Origin: Diplodia intermedia
Taxonomy: Eukaryota; Ascomycota; Dothideomycetes; Botryosphaeriales; Botryosphaeriaceae
Length of the DNA stretch: 64,000 nucleotides
Assembly (NCBI GenBank): GCA_021495925.1
Contig: JAKEKT010000015.1
Span: 248,001-312,000 of the forward strand
Direction: 5' to 3'
Shown here: positions 54,547 to 64,000 of the stretch, piece by piece
Position numbering within the stretch: position 1 is the stretch's first letter
How the letters are laid out: every line of letters begins with the position of its first letter
Notes under the pieces: generated by a model
Database searches by the model: none
What the model was told of the DNA's origin: nothing
Seen by the model: only the letters and a program-made list of their open reading frames with translations
Program-made: the position numbers and the translations under genes

Positions 54547-56337
54547 ATGCCGGGCATCTACAAGGAAGCGCTGAAGGACACGCCCAAGGAGGTGACCAAC
54601 TGGCGCCTTTTCTATGGCGTGTTTGGTGAGTTATTGTTCTGGCCGACGCGAGGCGCATTTCGACTGACGATGTTCCAGTGTTCGGTCTCATGGGCGCGGC
54701 CCGTGGTCTCGACGAGGGTCTCACCGGTACCACGGCTGAACAGCACTCCTTCATCAACAAATTCGGGCTCGAGGACCCTTCTATGAGCGAGTCGGAGCAA
54801 GCAAATCTTCTCTCGAACATCACTTCCATGGTTCAGATGGGCTCCATCCTCGGCGCTATCATTGCTTTCTGGATAACGGACAAGATCGGACGCCTGTGGG
54901 CAACACGTGAGCTCTGCATTGTCTGGGTCATTGGCATCTCCATCTACCTTGCGGCTTCAACCAATGGTAGCATCGGAATGGTCTATGCTGGTCGCTTCAT
55001 TGCCGGTGTCGGCATTGGCCAGACCACTGTCGTGGCTCCTACGTATCTCGCAGAGATTGCTCCGAGGGCGCTTCGCGGACTTTGCGTCTGCATGTTCGCT
55101 GGCAGCGTCTATCTCGGAATCATGCTGTAAGTTGACTCTGCTTATCTCCGGACCTTCCTCATGGACATGCATATGCGCTATCTAGATCCGAAAACATCCG
55201 CTAACGCAATGTAACTGCAGGGGCTACTTCGCTTCCTGGGGCTCCTCTATCCACATCTCGGATGATAGCCAGAACCAATGGGTTGTTCCCAACAGCCTGC
55301 ACCTCATGTTCGCCGGCATCATCTTCTGCCTTAGCTTCGGTTCCATTGAGTCTCCGCGCTGGCTTATCAAAGTCGGTAAGCACGAAGCGGCCGCTGCAAA
55401 CCTTTCTCGCCTGCGTAAGCTTCCGGCGTCGCACCCGTTCGTGCAGACGGAGATTATCGACATCAATGACCAGCTCAACCGCGAGCAAGAGGCCACCCAC
55501 GGCGCTTCCCGTTGGGGTGTTGTCAAGGAGCTCGTCTCCACCCCGGCCAACCGGTACCGCCTCATGCTGTCTCTTTTCTCGCAGCTGCTGGGGCAGTGGA
55601 GCGGAGCCAATTCCATCACCATCTACGCGCCCGAGTACTTCAAGATGATGGGCACGACCGGCCAGTCGGAGAAGCTCTTCGCGACGGCCATCTTCGGCGT
55701 GGTCAAGTTCGTCTCGGCGCTGCTCTGCGCCTTCTTCCTCATCGACTTCATCGGGCGCAAGCGCTCGCTCGGGTCGGGCATCGCGCTGCAGTTCGTGTCG
55801 ATGCTGTACATGGCCATCTTCCTGGCCATCGACAAGGGCGTGGCGGACGAGGGGGCGCCGCAGAGCCCGTCGCAGAAGCACGCGGCCATGGGGGCCATCG
55901 TGATGATCTACTTCAGCGGCTTCGGGTGGGCGCTCGGGTGGAACAGCGTGCAGTACCTGATCAACAGCGAGATCTACCCGCTGCGGCTGCGGGCCATCGG
56001 CGGGTCCATCGCCATGACGATCCACTTCGTCAACCAGTGGGGCAACAGCAAGGCGGTGCCCAACATGTTCATCGCGCTCGGCAACTCGGGCACCATGTTC
56101 TTCTTCTCGGCCATCACCTTCATCGGCTTCGTCTGGGTGTGGTTCTTCCTGCCCGAGACGAGCGGCAAGTCGCTCGAGAGCATGGACCGCATGTTCGAGC
56201 TGCCCTGGTACCTCATCGGCCGCAAGGGCAAGCAGATCAGCGACGCCGACCCGAGCACCCTGGCCGAGGCGTACAACTCGGAGAAGCCGGGCGAGGAGAA
56301 GCGCATCGAGAACGTGCACGAGCACGAACGGGTTTGA
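54547..56337 (+). CDS. MFS sugar/quinate-type transporter, three exons
   Basis: Proton-coupled uptake of a hexose, pentose or quinate-like compound across the plasma membrane. Exons 54547-54625, 54679-55126, 55221-56337; introns 53 and 94 nt; 547 aa with twelve expected membrane helices. Family signatures: FGLMGAARGLDEG (helix 1), DKIGRLWA, YAGRFIAGVGIGQTTVVAPTYLAEIAPRALRG, SPRWLIKVGKHEAA, SLFSQLLGQWSGANSITIYAPEYF and PETSGKSLESMDRMFE near the end. The FDEG-like LDEG in helix 1, rather than the more usual FGYDxG, and the loop with GTTAEQHSFINKFG suggest the quinate or sugar-acid branch, though this is only an impression. Upstream lie a TATA box and a CCG-N5-CGG site. Confidence 0.93.
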
Positions 56338-57986
56338 GCGTGGTTTTTGCTGGAAGGGATATATCAAGGGTTTTGGCGTGTTTCTGTTTCCACGATGTCG
56401 ATGACTACTCATACATATTCCCCCCTGTTATGTGTAACGAAAAAAATAAGAATCTTTCAAATCTATCCTCGTTCTTGGATGACTTGCATCTCGCTGAGGG
56501 TTGTGCGAATGATAAAGTGAGATGGCGTTTCCCGTCCACTCTCTCCCTTTTCTACCTTACGGATCCGTAGCAAGGTGGAGAGATCAGGTTCAAGTGGGGG
56601 CTCTTTTTCCCCCCTTAAGGTTTAGGCCCCTTCACTGGCATGTTAGCGCTGTGACAGGTTCCCTTCGTTTGTCTTGATGTCTCCTGGTTGTAAGTTTCAC
56701 ATGCTTCTGATTTTCTTGCATGCCCCGCCACTCCGGCACCCGACTAAACCTATTTCAGCTTATACGCAATCCTGTGGATGGTAGCTCTGCGGGTACCGGC
56801 GCGGCCCGTCCGGTACCTGTTATCCCTTTTTGCGCAACGTTACTTTCTCTTCAAAACGACGCGTTTCTTCGTACTTACGATGACGTCGTCGTTCGTATCC
56901 TCCAACGCCATAAGCAATAAGTAGAACAACCAACTGCACATAAGAAGGCTTGGACACGCTTCCGTATTTCCAGCGGGATGCACGCAGCAAAACGAAAAGG
57001 TCATATCCAGCAACGTTATGTGATCCTTGCCTCGACAGGGATTTGCATAGCTTAGCGTGGGGTCTACCATGGGCTAATGAGTACAGCGCCTGAAATACTG
57101 GTTGCACTCTTTCTTCTACATCGTCCGAATGTTTCCCTCGTGCATCAATATACGATACATCAAAGCAGCGCCCAACCGCCAAGTCTACGGCCACAGCCGG
57201 AATACAGGCCATCATCAACAACGTAGGGCTGTGGGCAGGGTCGAAAGAAAGTAACGATGGGATATGCGGTTCACCGCGAAAGTGTCATCATGCCTACAGA
57301 AATTGTCCTTCCAAATGCCAACGAAATCTTTCCGGTCCGAATGTCATCTTGCATCATCGCAAGGAATGCGGGAGAGGGGAACAGTTGCGCAAAATGTGTG
57401 AGATACATGCATTTTCACGGCATGATAACGTTTTGGCCAGCTTTTTAGGGGCAGAAAAGCAAAAGCGAATGAGGCTCCCGGTGGCTTCAAAACCAAGCAG
57501 GGATCGTGATCGCAGACGTTTTATTGAGCTGGCTGTTGCGAGACTCTTTGTACGATCTTTCCTCGACGAATCGATGCATAAACAGGCATGGTGTGACGTC
57601 GTTGCGTCTGCACTTGCGCCTCGGGCGTGCATCGCCAGCATATGGGACTTACGCGAAAGGATCTGGAGCGCGATAACGAAGAAACCGCGGATGCGTATGG
57701 GATATATCACTTCAGGCCTGACCGATAAGCTTCGTTGAATGGAAGATGGCGGTTCACTTTTGGAACGAGGACGAAGAAAAACCAAAGGATCACCAGCGAG
57801 AGATGTGTGAAGCTGAAAGCTTAAGTATTTAGATATATATAGGCCACCACTACGGCCAAACCAAAGACCACCTCGTAAAATCTCGAGAGCACGAGGGGAA
57901 AATAGAAGGAAAAAAAAAGAAAATCAACGCCACATGATCATATCACATAAAAAGGAGAGACAAAAAAAATCCCTCTCCCATCATCA
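56338..57986. other. Intergenic, convergent 3' ends
   Basis: Between the stops of the two transporters. The centre is near 50% GC. A plus-strand open frame at 57349-57738 has no recognisable content. A-rich runs (57905-57925) lie near the 3' end of the FHS transporter gene. Confidence 0.55.
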
Positions 57987-59711
57987 TCACTCCCCCGTCC
58001 TCACAACCTCTAACTGACTGGCCTCTACGTCCTTCTCGAACATGGCCTCGGCCCTCGTCTTGATCGGGGCATCCGCATCCACAGCAGCAGCGCCGGCGCC
58101 CTCGCCTTCGATGCCCACATGGCTGTCGCGATACGCGTCGAGCTCCTTCGCCTTGCACACGTTCAGGTAGATGGGGAAGCTCCAGGCGACGACGAAGAAG
58201 GCGAGGGGGACGACCATGGCGTGGCGGGTGCCGGTGCGGTCGGCGACGTTGCCGAGGATGGCGGGGACGACGGCGCCGCCGCAGATGGAGGCGACGAGGA
58301 ACGAGGCGCCGCGCTTGGTGTGGCGGCCGAGGCCGCGCAGCGACAGGGTGAAGATGGTGGGGAAGATGCAGCTCTCGAAGAAGAGGACGAGCATGAGCAT
58401 GGCCAGGCCGGCCCAGTTCGCTCGCACGCCGTCCCCCGAGTCCACCGCGATGGCGCACACGATGAAGACCATGATGAGCGTCTGGTACGCGAGCAGCACG
58501 AGGCGCGGCTTCATGTAGTACATCAGGCCGGCGGCGGAGAAGCGGCCGACGGCGAAGAGGGCCTGGGCGATGGCGTAGAAGTTGGCGCCCTGGTGCTGGG
58601 CCTGGACGACGGGGATGTCGGGGCGGGCCTGGGTGAAGTAGTTGATGAAGTAGCCGGCGATGCCGACCTGGGCGCCGACGTACGAGAACTGGGCGGCGAC
58701 GCCCCAGAAGAGCGTGTACTGCCTGCGCATCGGCTTGTCGACGAAGCCCGTCGCGGCCGTCGTCAGCTCCGCCTGGTCGGCCATGTCGGCGTCGGTGATC
58801 TCCGGGATGGGCGCGAAGTAGAAGACGATGGCCAGCAGCCCGACGAAGGCGGCGATGCCCAGGTACACGTACTGCACCGACTCGAGCGACTTGCCGTCCT
58901 CGCCCACGTTCTTGAAGATGACGTACGACGCCAGCACCGGCGCCACCACGGAGCCGACGGCCTGGAACGACTGCGAGAGCTCGAGCCGGAACTCGGACCA
59001 CTTGGGCGGCCCGCACACGGCGATGTACGGGTTGGCCGACGTCTCGAGCGTGGAGAGGCCGCTGCCGACGATGAACATGGCGCCGCAGAAGCCGCCGAAG
59101 GAGCGCTTGACGGCCGCGGGCCAGAACATGAGGGCGCCGACGCCTGGGTTGGCGGGTTAGCCGTGTTTTGTGGGAGAGGTGCGTGCATGACTTACAGTAG
59201 ATGGACAGGCCCAGCATGAAAGTGTAACGGTAGCCAAATTTCCTGACGAACCAGCCGGAATAGGTGAGGGGACCGATGAAGTACGCTCTGAGAACTCGTC
59301 AGACGAATGGCAAACATGATCGATGGAACAAAGACATACCCGAAGTAAGCACCTTGAAGACCTGAGGATTCGCCCTGGGTGATGTTGAGGGCGACCTGGA
59401 AGCGCGAGTTCAAGACATCCAGCAAGCCGTAGGCAAAGCCCTGCCAGAGATGTCAGTGTCGTTGGCTTGGGTTTCAGGACTTGACCGCGGGAGCATACCC
59501 AGAGGAAGAAGAGAACCGTGACAAGAGTGACGGGAACGATGGACTGGCGGGTGGTGATCTGAGAGGCGCCAGTGATGACTTTGTCGCTGACGCTCTTCTT
59601 GCGACGGTCGTCGGCGATGGCCTCGGCGGCCGAAGGGCGTCTCGCCTGCTGGGCGTGCACGTCGTCGAGCGTCGGCTCAGCGCCGCCCTTGATAGGAATG
59701 CTCAGACCCAT
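57987..59711 (-). CDS. MFS transporter, fucose permease (FHS) type, four exons
   Basis: Symporter of the FHS family (bacterial FucP/GluP relatives, fungal sugar permeases). Exons 59499-59711, 59340-59440, 59196-59287, 57987-59143; introns 58, 52 and 52 nt; 520 aa. The N-terminal 55 residues are cytosolic. Then LFFLW-GFAYGLLDVLNSRFQVAL, the FHS hallmark of helix 1, SSGLQGAYFG-AYFIGPLTYSGWFVRKFGYRYT, MLGLSIYC-VGALMFWPAA, and GLSTLETSANPYIAVCG, the typical helix-4 segment with Glu and Asn facing the sugar. Later segments include GVAAQFSYVGAQVGIAGYFINYF and ICGGAVVPAILGNVADRTG. All three junctions fall inside well-kept family motifs, so the model is firm. The sugar is not evident; fucose, galactose or glucose are family precedents. 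Confidence 0.92.
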
Positions 59712-61039
59712 GGCGAAGGTTGGAGCCGAAGAATGAAAGGCGGGGCCGTGGCCTGGAGAATGAATGGTGAAGAGAACGGTGCGAAGCTCTCCAGTGAGTG
59801 AAGAGGGCCCGTGAGTCTCCTGCAGGCTGGAGCTGGTGTGGTGGGGACGAAGCAAGGTATTTGTACACCGTCGTGCAGAGCGGCTATCCACGACCAAAGC
59901 AAACGGCCGGCATCCGTCGTCGGCCATCCCCAGAATCCCTCGGCGGAGCAAAGCTGGGGAAAATACACAAGCGCGCCACCAGCGGAGGCCGGACAGACCA
60001 TGTCGCGATCCAGGCTCGCGCTAGCTCCGGTCTCCGCGCTGCGCTAGAAGCATTCCAGAGCTTCCGCCGAGGCTGCTAGAGCAGAGGCGGCATGGCGGGC
60101 GAGCTAGGGTGCGGGCAAGGGCGGCGATTGATGACGCGGAGCGCGGCAATTGTAGAGCAAGCATCGCGCAAGCTTCCCGCACCCTTGGCACACGGCTGGT
60201 CAGCCCGCAGCCCCTCCCAGCGCCAATCCGCGCAGGCGGCGACAGCCACAGCGCCGCATGGCGTGGCTGCATGGAGCGGACGCGGTCCAGGGTGTTCGGT
60301 GGGCACGTCTGGAGCCATCTGGTCCAAGCAGCCGGCGAGCGCGGGGATGCCGCGCCAATCGTCGGCATCCAAAGCCCTCAACAGCTTCACTCGCCGTTCA
60401 ATGAGGTCTCGTCTGGCTTGAGCCACTTCTCAGCCCTACTGTCTCGCGCAGCACCAACGCCGTACTGCAGTGGTTGGCGTGAGCCTCAACGATGGATCGA
60501 CCCGTGTGGCTTTGGATAGACGGAAAACATACATTAGCTAGCTAGTCACTAGGGAACTCGTGGCGCTGAAGGTCCGACAACCCTCCAATGAGCTTCAATG
60601 AAAATGCAAAAAGCTCAAGCAAAATGACTATCGAAATAAGCAAACCAAAGGACGAAGAAGAGAAAGAAAAAAAAGAAAAAAGGCTGCAGTCGTTATCAGA
60701 GCACTAGTAAGTGACGCCAAGGAATGGCTCGGGAATTCCGAGGTGATAGTAATACAGGTGGGAGAGTAATGTAAGGTAAAAATACAATCGCGATTAGGGC
60801 CGTGAAGTCGTGCATGCGAGAAGAAAACAGGAGCGGAACGATGATAAACCGAGCATCGGAATGATGCAAGGGAGAAGTGAAGGGATCTGGTACTAATCGG
60901 CAAAAAGCGCAAACAACAGACGACAAACAATAGATGAATCAGACAACTCCTCCTTGCATTATTCATACTTCTGTCTTTCGGTAGCTGGAAGAATGGCGAA
61001 GTGGGTTAAGACTCCGGAATGATTCGGACCATTGGAGAC
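59712..61039. other. Intergenic, FHS transporter promoter
   Basis: Left part is the promoter of the FHS gene (minus); right part is the 3' flank of the zinc-ribbon gene. A CCG-N10-CGG arrangement occurs near 59866-59882, likely by chance. No gene seen; A-rich runs around 60660-60685. Confidence 0.5.
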
Positions 61040-61495
61040 TCAACTATAGCCCCAGCGACAGGTGGAGCACGGGTCGTGTGCACAGATCGGGCACCTTATC
61101 GAGTTGGCGTACAAGTTGGCGCTGCCGCACTGACAGCATCTCCAGACGTCTTCGTACGGCAAGGAGTTGTGAGGAATCACGCCATCTGAACTCTGCTCTT
61201 CCAAGCGGTCAGACAGCGCTGAGCCGTGTGGGCCGGGAGCCGGGACGATAGGCGCCACGGGAGATTGAGGTTGGTGGTCACTGGATCCAGCCACCTGAGG
61301 AATCCCATCTCTTTTTGATAAGCTGCTGCGAGTTGACCTTCCCGCTCCGAAGGTGTCTGTCGTTCTCAAGGAGTATTGGGGAGCCCAAAAAGAGCAGTCG
61401 CCACACGGGTGGTGGCCGCAGATTGGACAAGCAGGCGCAGTCTCGACCAAGTTGGCTGCGTTGCATTGGCAACAAGTCCAAACAGGGCTACCCAT
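61040..61495 (-). CDS. Small double zinc-ribbon protein
   Basis: Unrecognised, 151 aa from ATG 61495 (MGSPVWTCCQC); no other ATG upstream in frame. Two copies of one Cys-rich module frame a disordered Ser/Pro linker. Copy 1 (about 6-34): WTCCQCNAANLVETAPACPICGHHPCGDC. Copy 2 (about 117-147): WRCCQCGSANLYANSIRCPICAHDPCSTC. Each has the C-x2-C ... C-x2-C of a zinc ribbon plus a conserved H/C tail (H-x-P-C-x2-C), which could bind a second zinc. Proteins with paired modules of this type are common and uncharacterised in Pezizomycotina, as I remember. Single-exon. Binding of RNA, ubiquitin or protein is possible; function unknown. Confidence 0.75.
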   Translation of the reverse strand: MGSPVWTCCQCNAANLVETAPACPICGHHPCGDCSFWAPQYSLRTTDTFGAGRSTRSSLSKRDGIPQVAGSSDHQPQSPVAPIVPAPGPHGSALSDRLEEQSSDGVIPHNSLPYEDVWRCCQCGSANLYANSIRCPICAHDPCSTCRWGYS

Positions 61496-63646
61496 GATTG
61501 CGATTTCTTGATTCGTGGTATTTGGTTTCAACGGCGCAATGGGAGGAGATTTTCGGCTGTATGCTGGAAAGCTCGAGTGAGGACTTCGGATTCGCAATCA
61601 AGCAGAGCTGTCAAGGTGTTTGAGAATGAGCAAAATACAAGAAGCTGGAGGAGTGGTTGAGTCCTGTAGATCGAAGTGGAGCTCGGTGCTGCACAAGAAT
61701 AGACAGTGACAATCGCGGGGACTCAATATATACGGAGACAGCGCAAAGTGAAGCGGGCGTCTCCCGGAGCAAAGAAAACGCATGTGCGGGTTGCACACTG
61801 CTGCGGAATTCGCCCCACTGCTCGTAGACTGTCGCCCTTCACGAAGCCTGAACCGAAGTCTATTGGATGACAAGCAGAGGGACCGAGTCCCGTGAGGGTG
61901 TTTCGTAACATGAGGACTGAATGACAACAGTGGCTCAGCAGGCAATACGCCCGTCAGGAAAACAATTCGTCGATTCCGAAAGCTTAACTCGCCTTTTTTT
62001 TACAGAGCTCTAGGACAGGGCGAAACCATGATGCCTAATACAGCGCGGTGAGAATACGGGCAGTGCAAGCTTGTTGGCCGGTGGTAAAAGCAGGTCCGAG
62101 AGGGAAACGACCCATGATGTGGAGCTAAAAACCATGTGACATGTGATGGACGCATGGAACCATGCGATATGAGGTTTGCAAGATGGCCGCGGTTGCGCAA
62201 ATGTTGGGGTGAGACAAGGTATCAGACTCATTCGTAAATGCAAGTGCGTCGGTCCCTCCCGAGGGCCGCAGCGCCACTTGCGCATGTGCGGGACACCAAC
62301 AAAGATGTCATTAGGCACTGGCCTCGCAAGATCGGTGTGCTAGGACGGGAAAAATGTTCCGAGGACAGGCATAGGTAGCGGTGCATGCTGGCAGGGTGTA
62401 TACAACGAGGGGCACCGCCCAGTCGGCCGCTGCCGCTTGGTGCCGTAGGGCGTCATGACGGGCAAGAGCTTGTGGCCGTGTAGGTAAGAAGAGCGCGGGT
62501 CAGCGGAGAATGGTGGTTGAGAGATCCAAGGCGGCTGCTGGAGGCGCGGCGTTGAGATGGTTCTACAGCCGGTTGCGGCCGCCAAAGGTCGCACAAGTCC
62601 ACGAGGCTACGGGCAACGGCCGTCGCCGTCGGCGGCTGCCTGCGAAAACCTGCAGCAGCCCCGCGTTAGATCCCCTTGCGCGCTGCTACGTCAGCAGAAT
62701 GCCGGCGGCGCCCGGGCATGGAGGGCAGGCGCCCTGCACAGCAGCCGAGACCGCGGCGAGTGCCACGCCGGCAGAGCAAAGGCCGGAATGGGATGCTGAG
62801 CCTCAGGCTAGATCTGGCGTGTGACAAGCGTTGGACTGCTGGCAGGGCGAAAGGCGGCGGAGCATGAGTGGTGAGGCGGGCGGTCGAGGCGTTGCACGGA
62901 CGAGCAGAGTCACACGCAGCGAGGAAGCGGAGGGGACACAGCTTGTTTACCAAACGCGTCCTCAAACACGAAACGCGTCCGTACGACCCCGCTGTGACGT
63001 AGCTGCCTACCGGGGCTCGGGCACCCCGGCGCCCGCGCCACAGGCCCAGCCCCGCAAGGCTTCCCCGCCACACCGCGCTCAACACCATGCCTCGCATCTC
63101 CCATGATACTTCAGCCTCGCACCCGATTCTGCCCTGGCCCACGCGGCAGCCACAGCAAACTACCCGTTACTGCTCCACCACCGGCATCGGCACCGCCCGA
63201 CACCACAGGGCTGACGCCTCCCGCCCGGGCCGCTCCCGAGGACCCGATCGAGTGAGCCCTGTGACTGTCGAGACACTTATCATCAGCCCGGCCTCGCCAG
63301 TGTAGCTGGCAGCCAATAGCTTACAAAGACTCAAGTCCCAGTTCTCCGTGTATGCGACTCGTAGGCCATGTTTTCTCATTCAACACCAATTACCGGCAGT
63401 GCCAATCCCCATTTGAATGCAAACTGATTAGTCGGACGCCCACATTCCTTCATCTCTAATTGAACAAGGGGTTTTCTCGTTGACTTGTCTCCCTCTCGCC
63501 ATGTTTCATCCAATCTGGCTCCCCGACGCAAATGTCTCAGACTTCTGTTTGCAGTGAACACTTCTCATTCTCAAAACTCGAGCTGGGGATCAAGCTTTCC
63601 CCCTCCCCCTTGTCCCTCCATCTTTTCCTGAGTGTATCCCGACAGC
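61496..63646. other. Intergenic, divergent promoters
   Basis: 2.1 kb between outward start codons of the zinc-ribbon gene (minus) and the ACS-type transporter (plus). No supportable gene; open frames below 160 codons overlap on both strands. A single GATA-type site (CTTATC) near 63278 could matter for nitrogen control but is expected by chance. Confidence 0.5.
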
Positions 63647-64000
63647 ATGGCGCAGAATGTCGACCTTGTATCTGTGCTTCGCGATGCCCCCGAATCTCGG
63701 CGGGTCGACGCTAAAACAGGCCAACCCCTCCGTCAGGAGAAACACCAACGAAGAAAATCCATTGCAGACCAGAAGCGAGAAGTCGACGAGCAAGCCACCG
63801 CTGCTGGTGTCTCCATGAGCAGCTTCGCTCATCTGGACCAGAAGAAGATACTCCGCAAGATGGACGTCCGCATCGTCCCCATCCTCGCTCTTCTCTACCT
63901 CATGTCCTTCCTCGACCGTTCGAACATCGCCAATGCCGAAGTCGAGGGCCTCAGCAAAAGCCTTCACATGACCGGCGGTCAATACAACTGGACGCTGACA
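63647..64000 (+). CDS. MFS transporter, allantoate permease (ACS/Dal5) type, 5' part
   Basis: Anion:cation symporter family member, incomplete at the right edge; 118 codons are visible from ATG 63647 (MAQNVDLVSVL) with no stop. The cytosolic N-terminus runs to about residue 75, then KKILRKMDVRIVPILALLYLMSFLDRSNIANAEVEGL, the unmistakable first helix of Dal5/Tna1-type permeases, followed by LHMTGGQYNWTLT leading to helix 2. Family members import nicotinate, allantoate, pantothenate, biotin or sugar acids. A CT-rich leader precedes the ATG. It closes the transporter group of this region; whether it belongs functionally cannot be told here. Confidence 0.9.
   Translation, partial: MAQNVDLVSVLRDAPESRRVDAKTGQPLRQEKHQRRKSIADQKREVDEQATAAGVSMSSFAHLDQKKILRKMDVRIVPILALLYLMSFLDRSNIANAEVEGLSKSLHMTGGQYNWTLT

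Noticed and set aside
58119..59219. 366-codon plus-strand frame opposite the FHS transporter
   Set aside because: A shadow of the high-GC3 transporter gene; rich in Val/Gly/Asp/Glu/His with no motif.
59866..59882. CCG-N10-CGG in the FHS transporter promoter
   Set aside because: Such spacing is expected by chance in GC-rich DNA, and it does not match the N5 palindrome at 54376.
1..64000. Transposons, CRISPR arrays, rRNA genes, TPP riboswitch
   Set aside because: No transposase, integrase or reverse-transcriptase motifs, no direct-repeat/spacer pattern, no rRNA-like stretch, and no paired CTGAGA/CCTGA riboswitch core were found by eye.

Overview
This window is nuclear DNA of a filamentous ascomycete (Pezizomycotina; Dothideomycetes is my best guess from the feel of the proteins and is not proven). 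The evidence is short spliceosomal introns (45-165 nt with one of 352 nt, GT-AG with RCTRAC-like branch sites), CT-rich promoters, no operons, and a gene set typical of that group: Rom2-type Rho GEF, fungal dynein light intermediate chain, SND2, TALE homeobox factor and MFS expansions. No rRNA, convincing tRNA, CRISPR array, phage or intact transposon was seen. All gene models are my own splice predictions, built by requiring phase continuity and family conservation across each junction.

Left part (1-28.6 kb) is gene-poor. It holds a possible gene tail at the left edge, an F-box protein gene (665-1657), a long coiled-coil protein with NPF motifs and a C-terminal Cys motif (2198-4393, minus), an unknown low-complexity protein (6221-7799), a TALE homeobox transcription factor (13815-15635, minus) and two weak candidates for secreted proteins (24504-24983; 27896-28564). 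Two long stretches, 7.8-13.8 kb and 15.7-24.5 kb, have no gene I can support; 15.7-20.5 kb is GC-rich and full of meaningless open frames.

Middle part (29.3-46.5 kb) is a compact housekeeping block: SLC1-type lysophosphatidate acyltransferase, CDC27/APC3 of the anaphase-promoting complex, SND2 (ER targeting), a Bax-inhibitor-1 family membrane protein, dynein light intermediate chain, and a Rho1 GEF of the Rom2 family. CDC27/SND2 and BXI1/dynein chain are divergent pairs sharing promoters; SND2/BXI1 and dynein chain/ROM2 converge.

Right part (47.8-64 kb) looks like an accessory catabolic neighbourhood: Baeyer-Villiger-type flavoprotein monooxygenase, short-chain dehydrogenase, Ldh2/malate dehydrogenase-family reductase, sugar/quinate-type MFS transporter, fucose-permease-type (FHS) MFS transporter, a small double zinc-ribbon protein, and the 5' part of an allantoate-permease-type (ACS) MFS transporter running off the right edge. 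Three oxidoreductases plus three solute transporters suggest uptake and oxidation of a sugar, sugar acid or cyclic ketone; the substrate is unknown. A CCG-N5-CGG palindrome just upstream of a TATA box before the sugar transporter is a candidate site for a Zn2Cys6 regulator.
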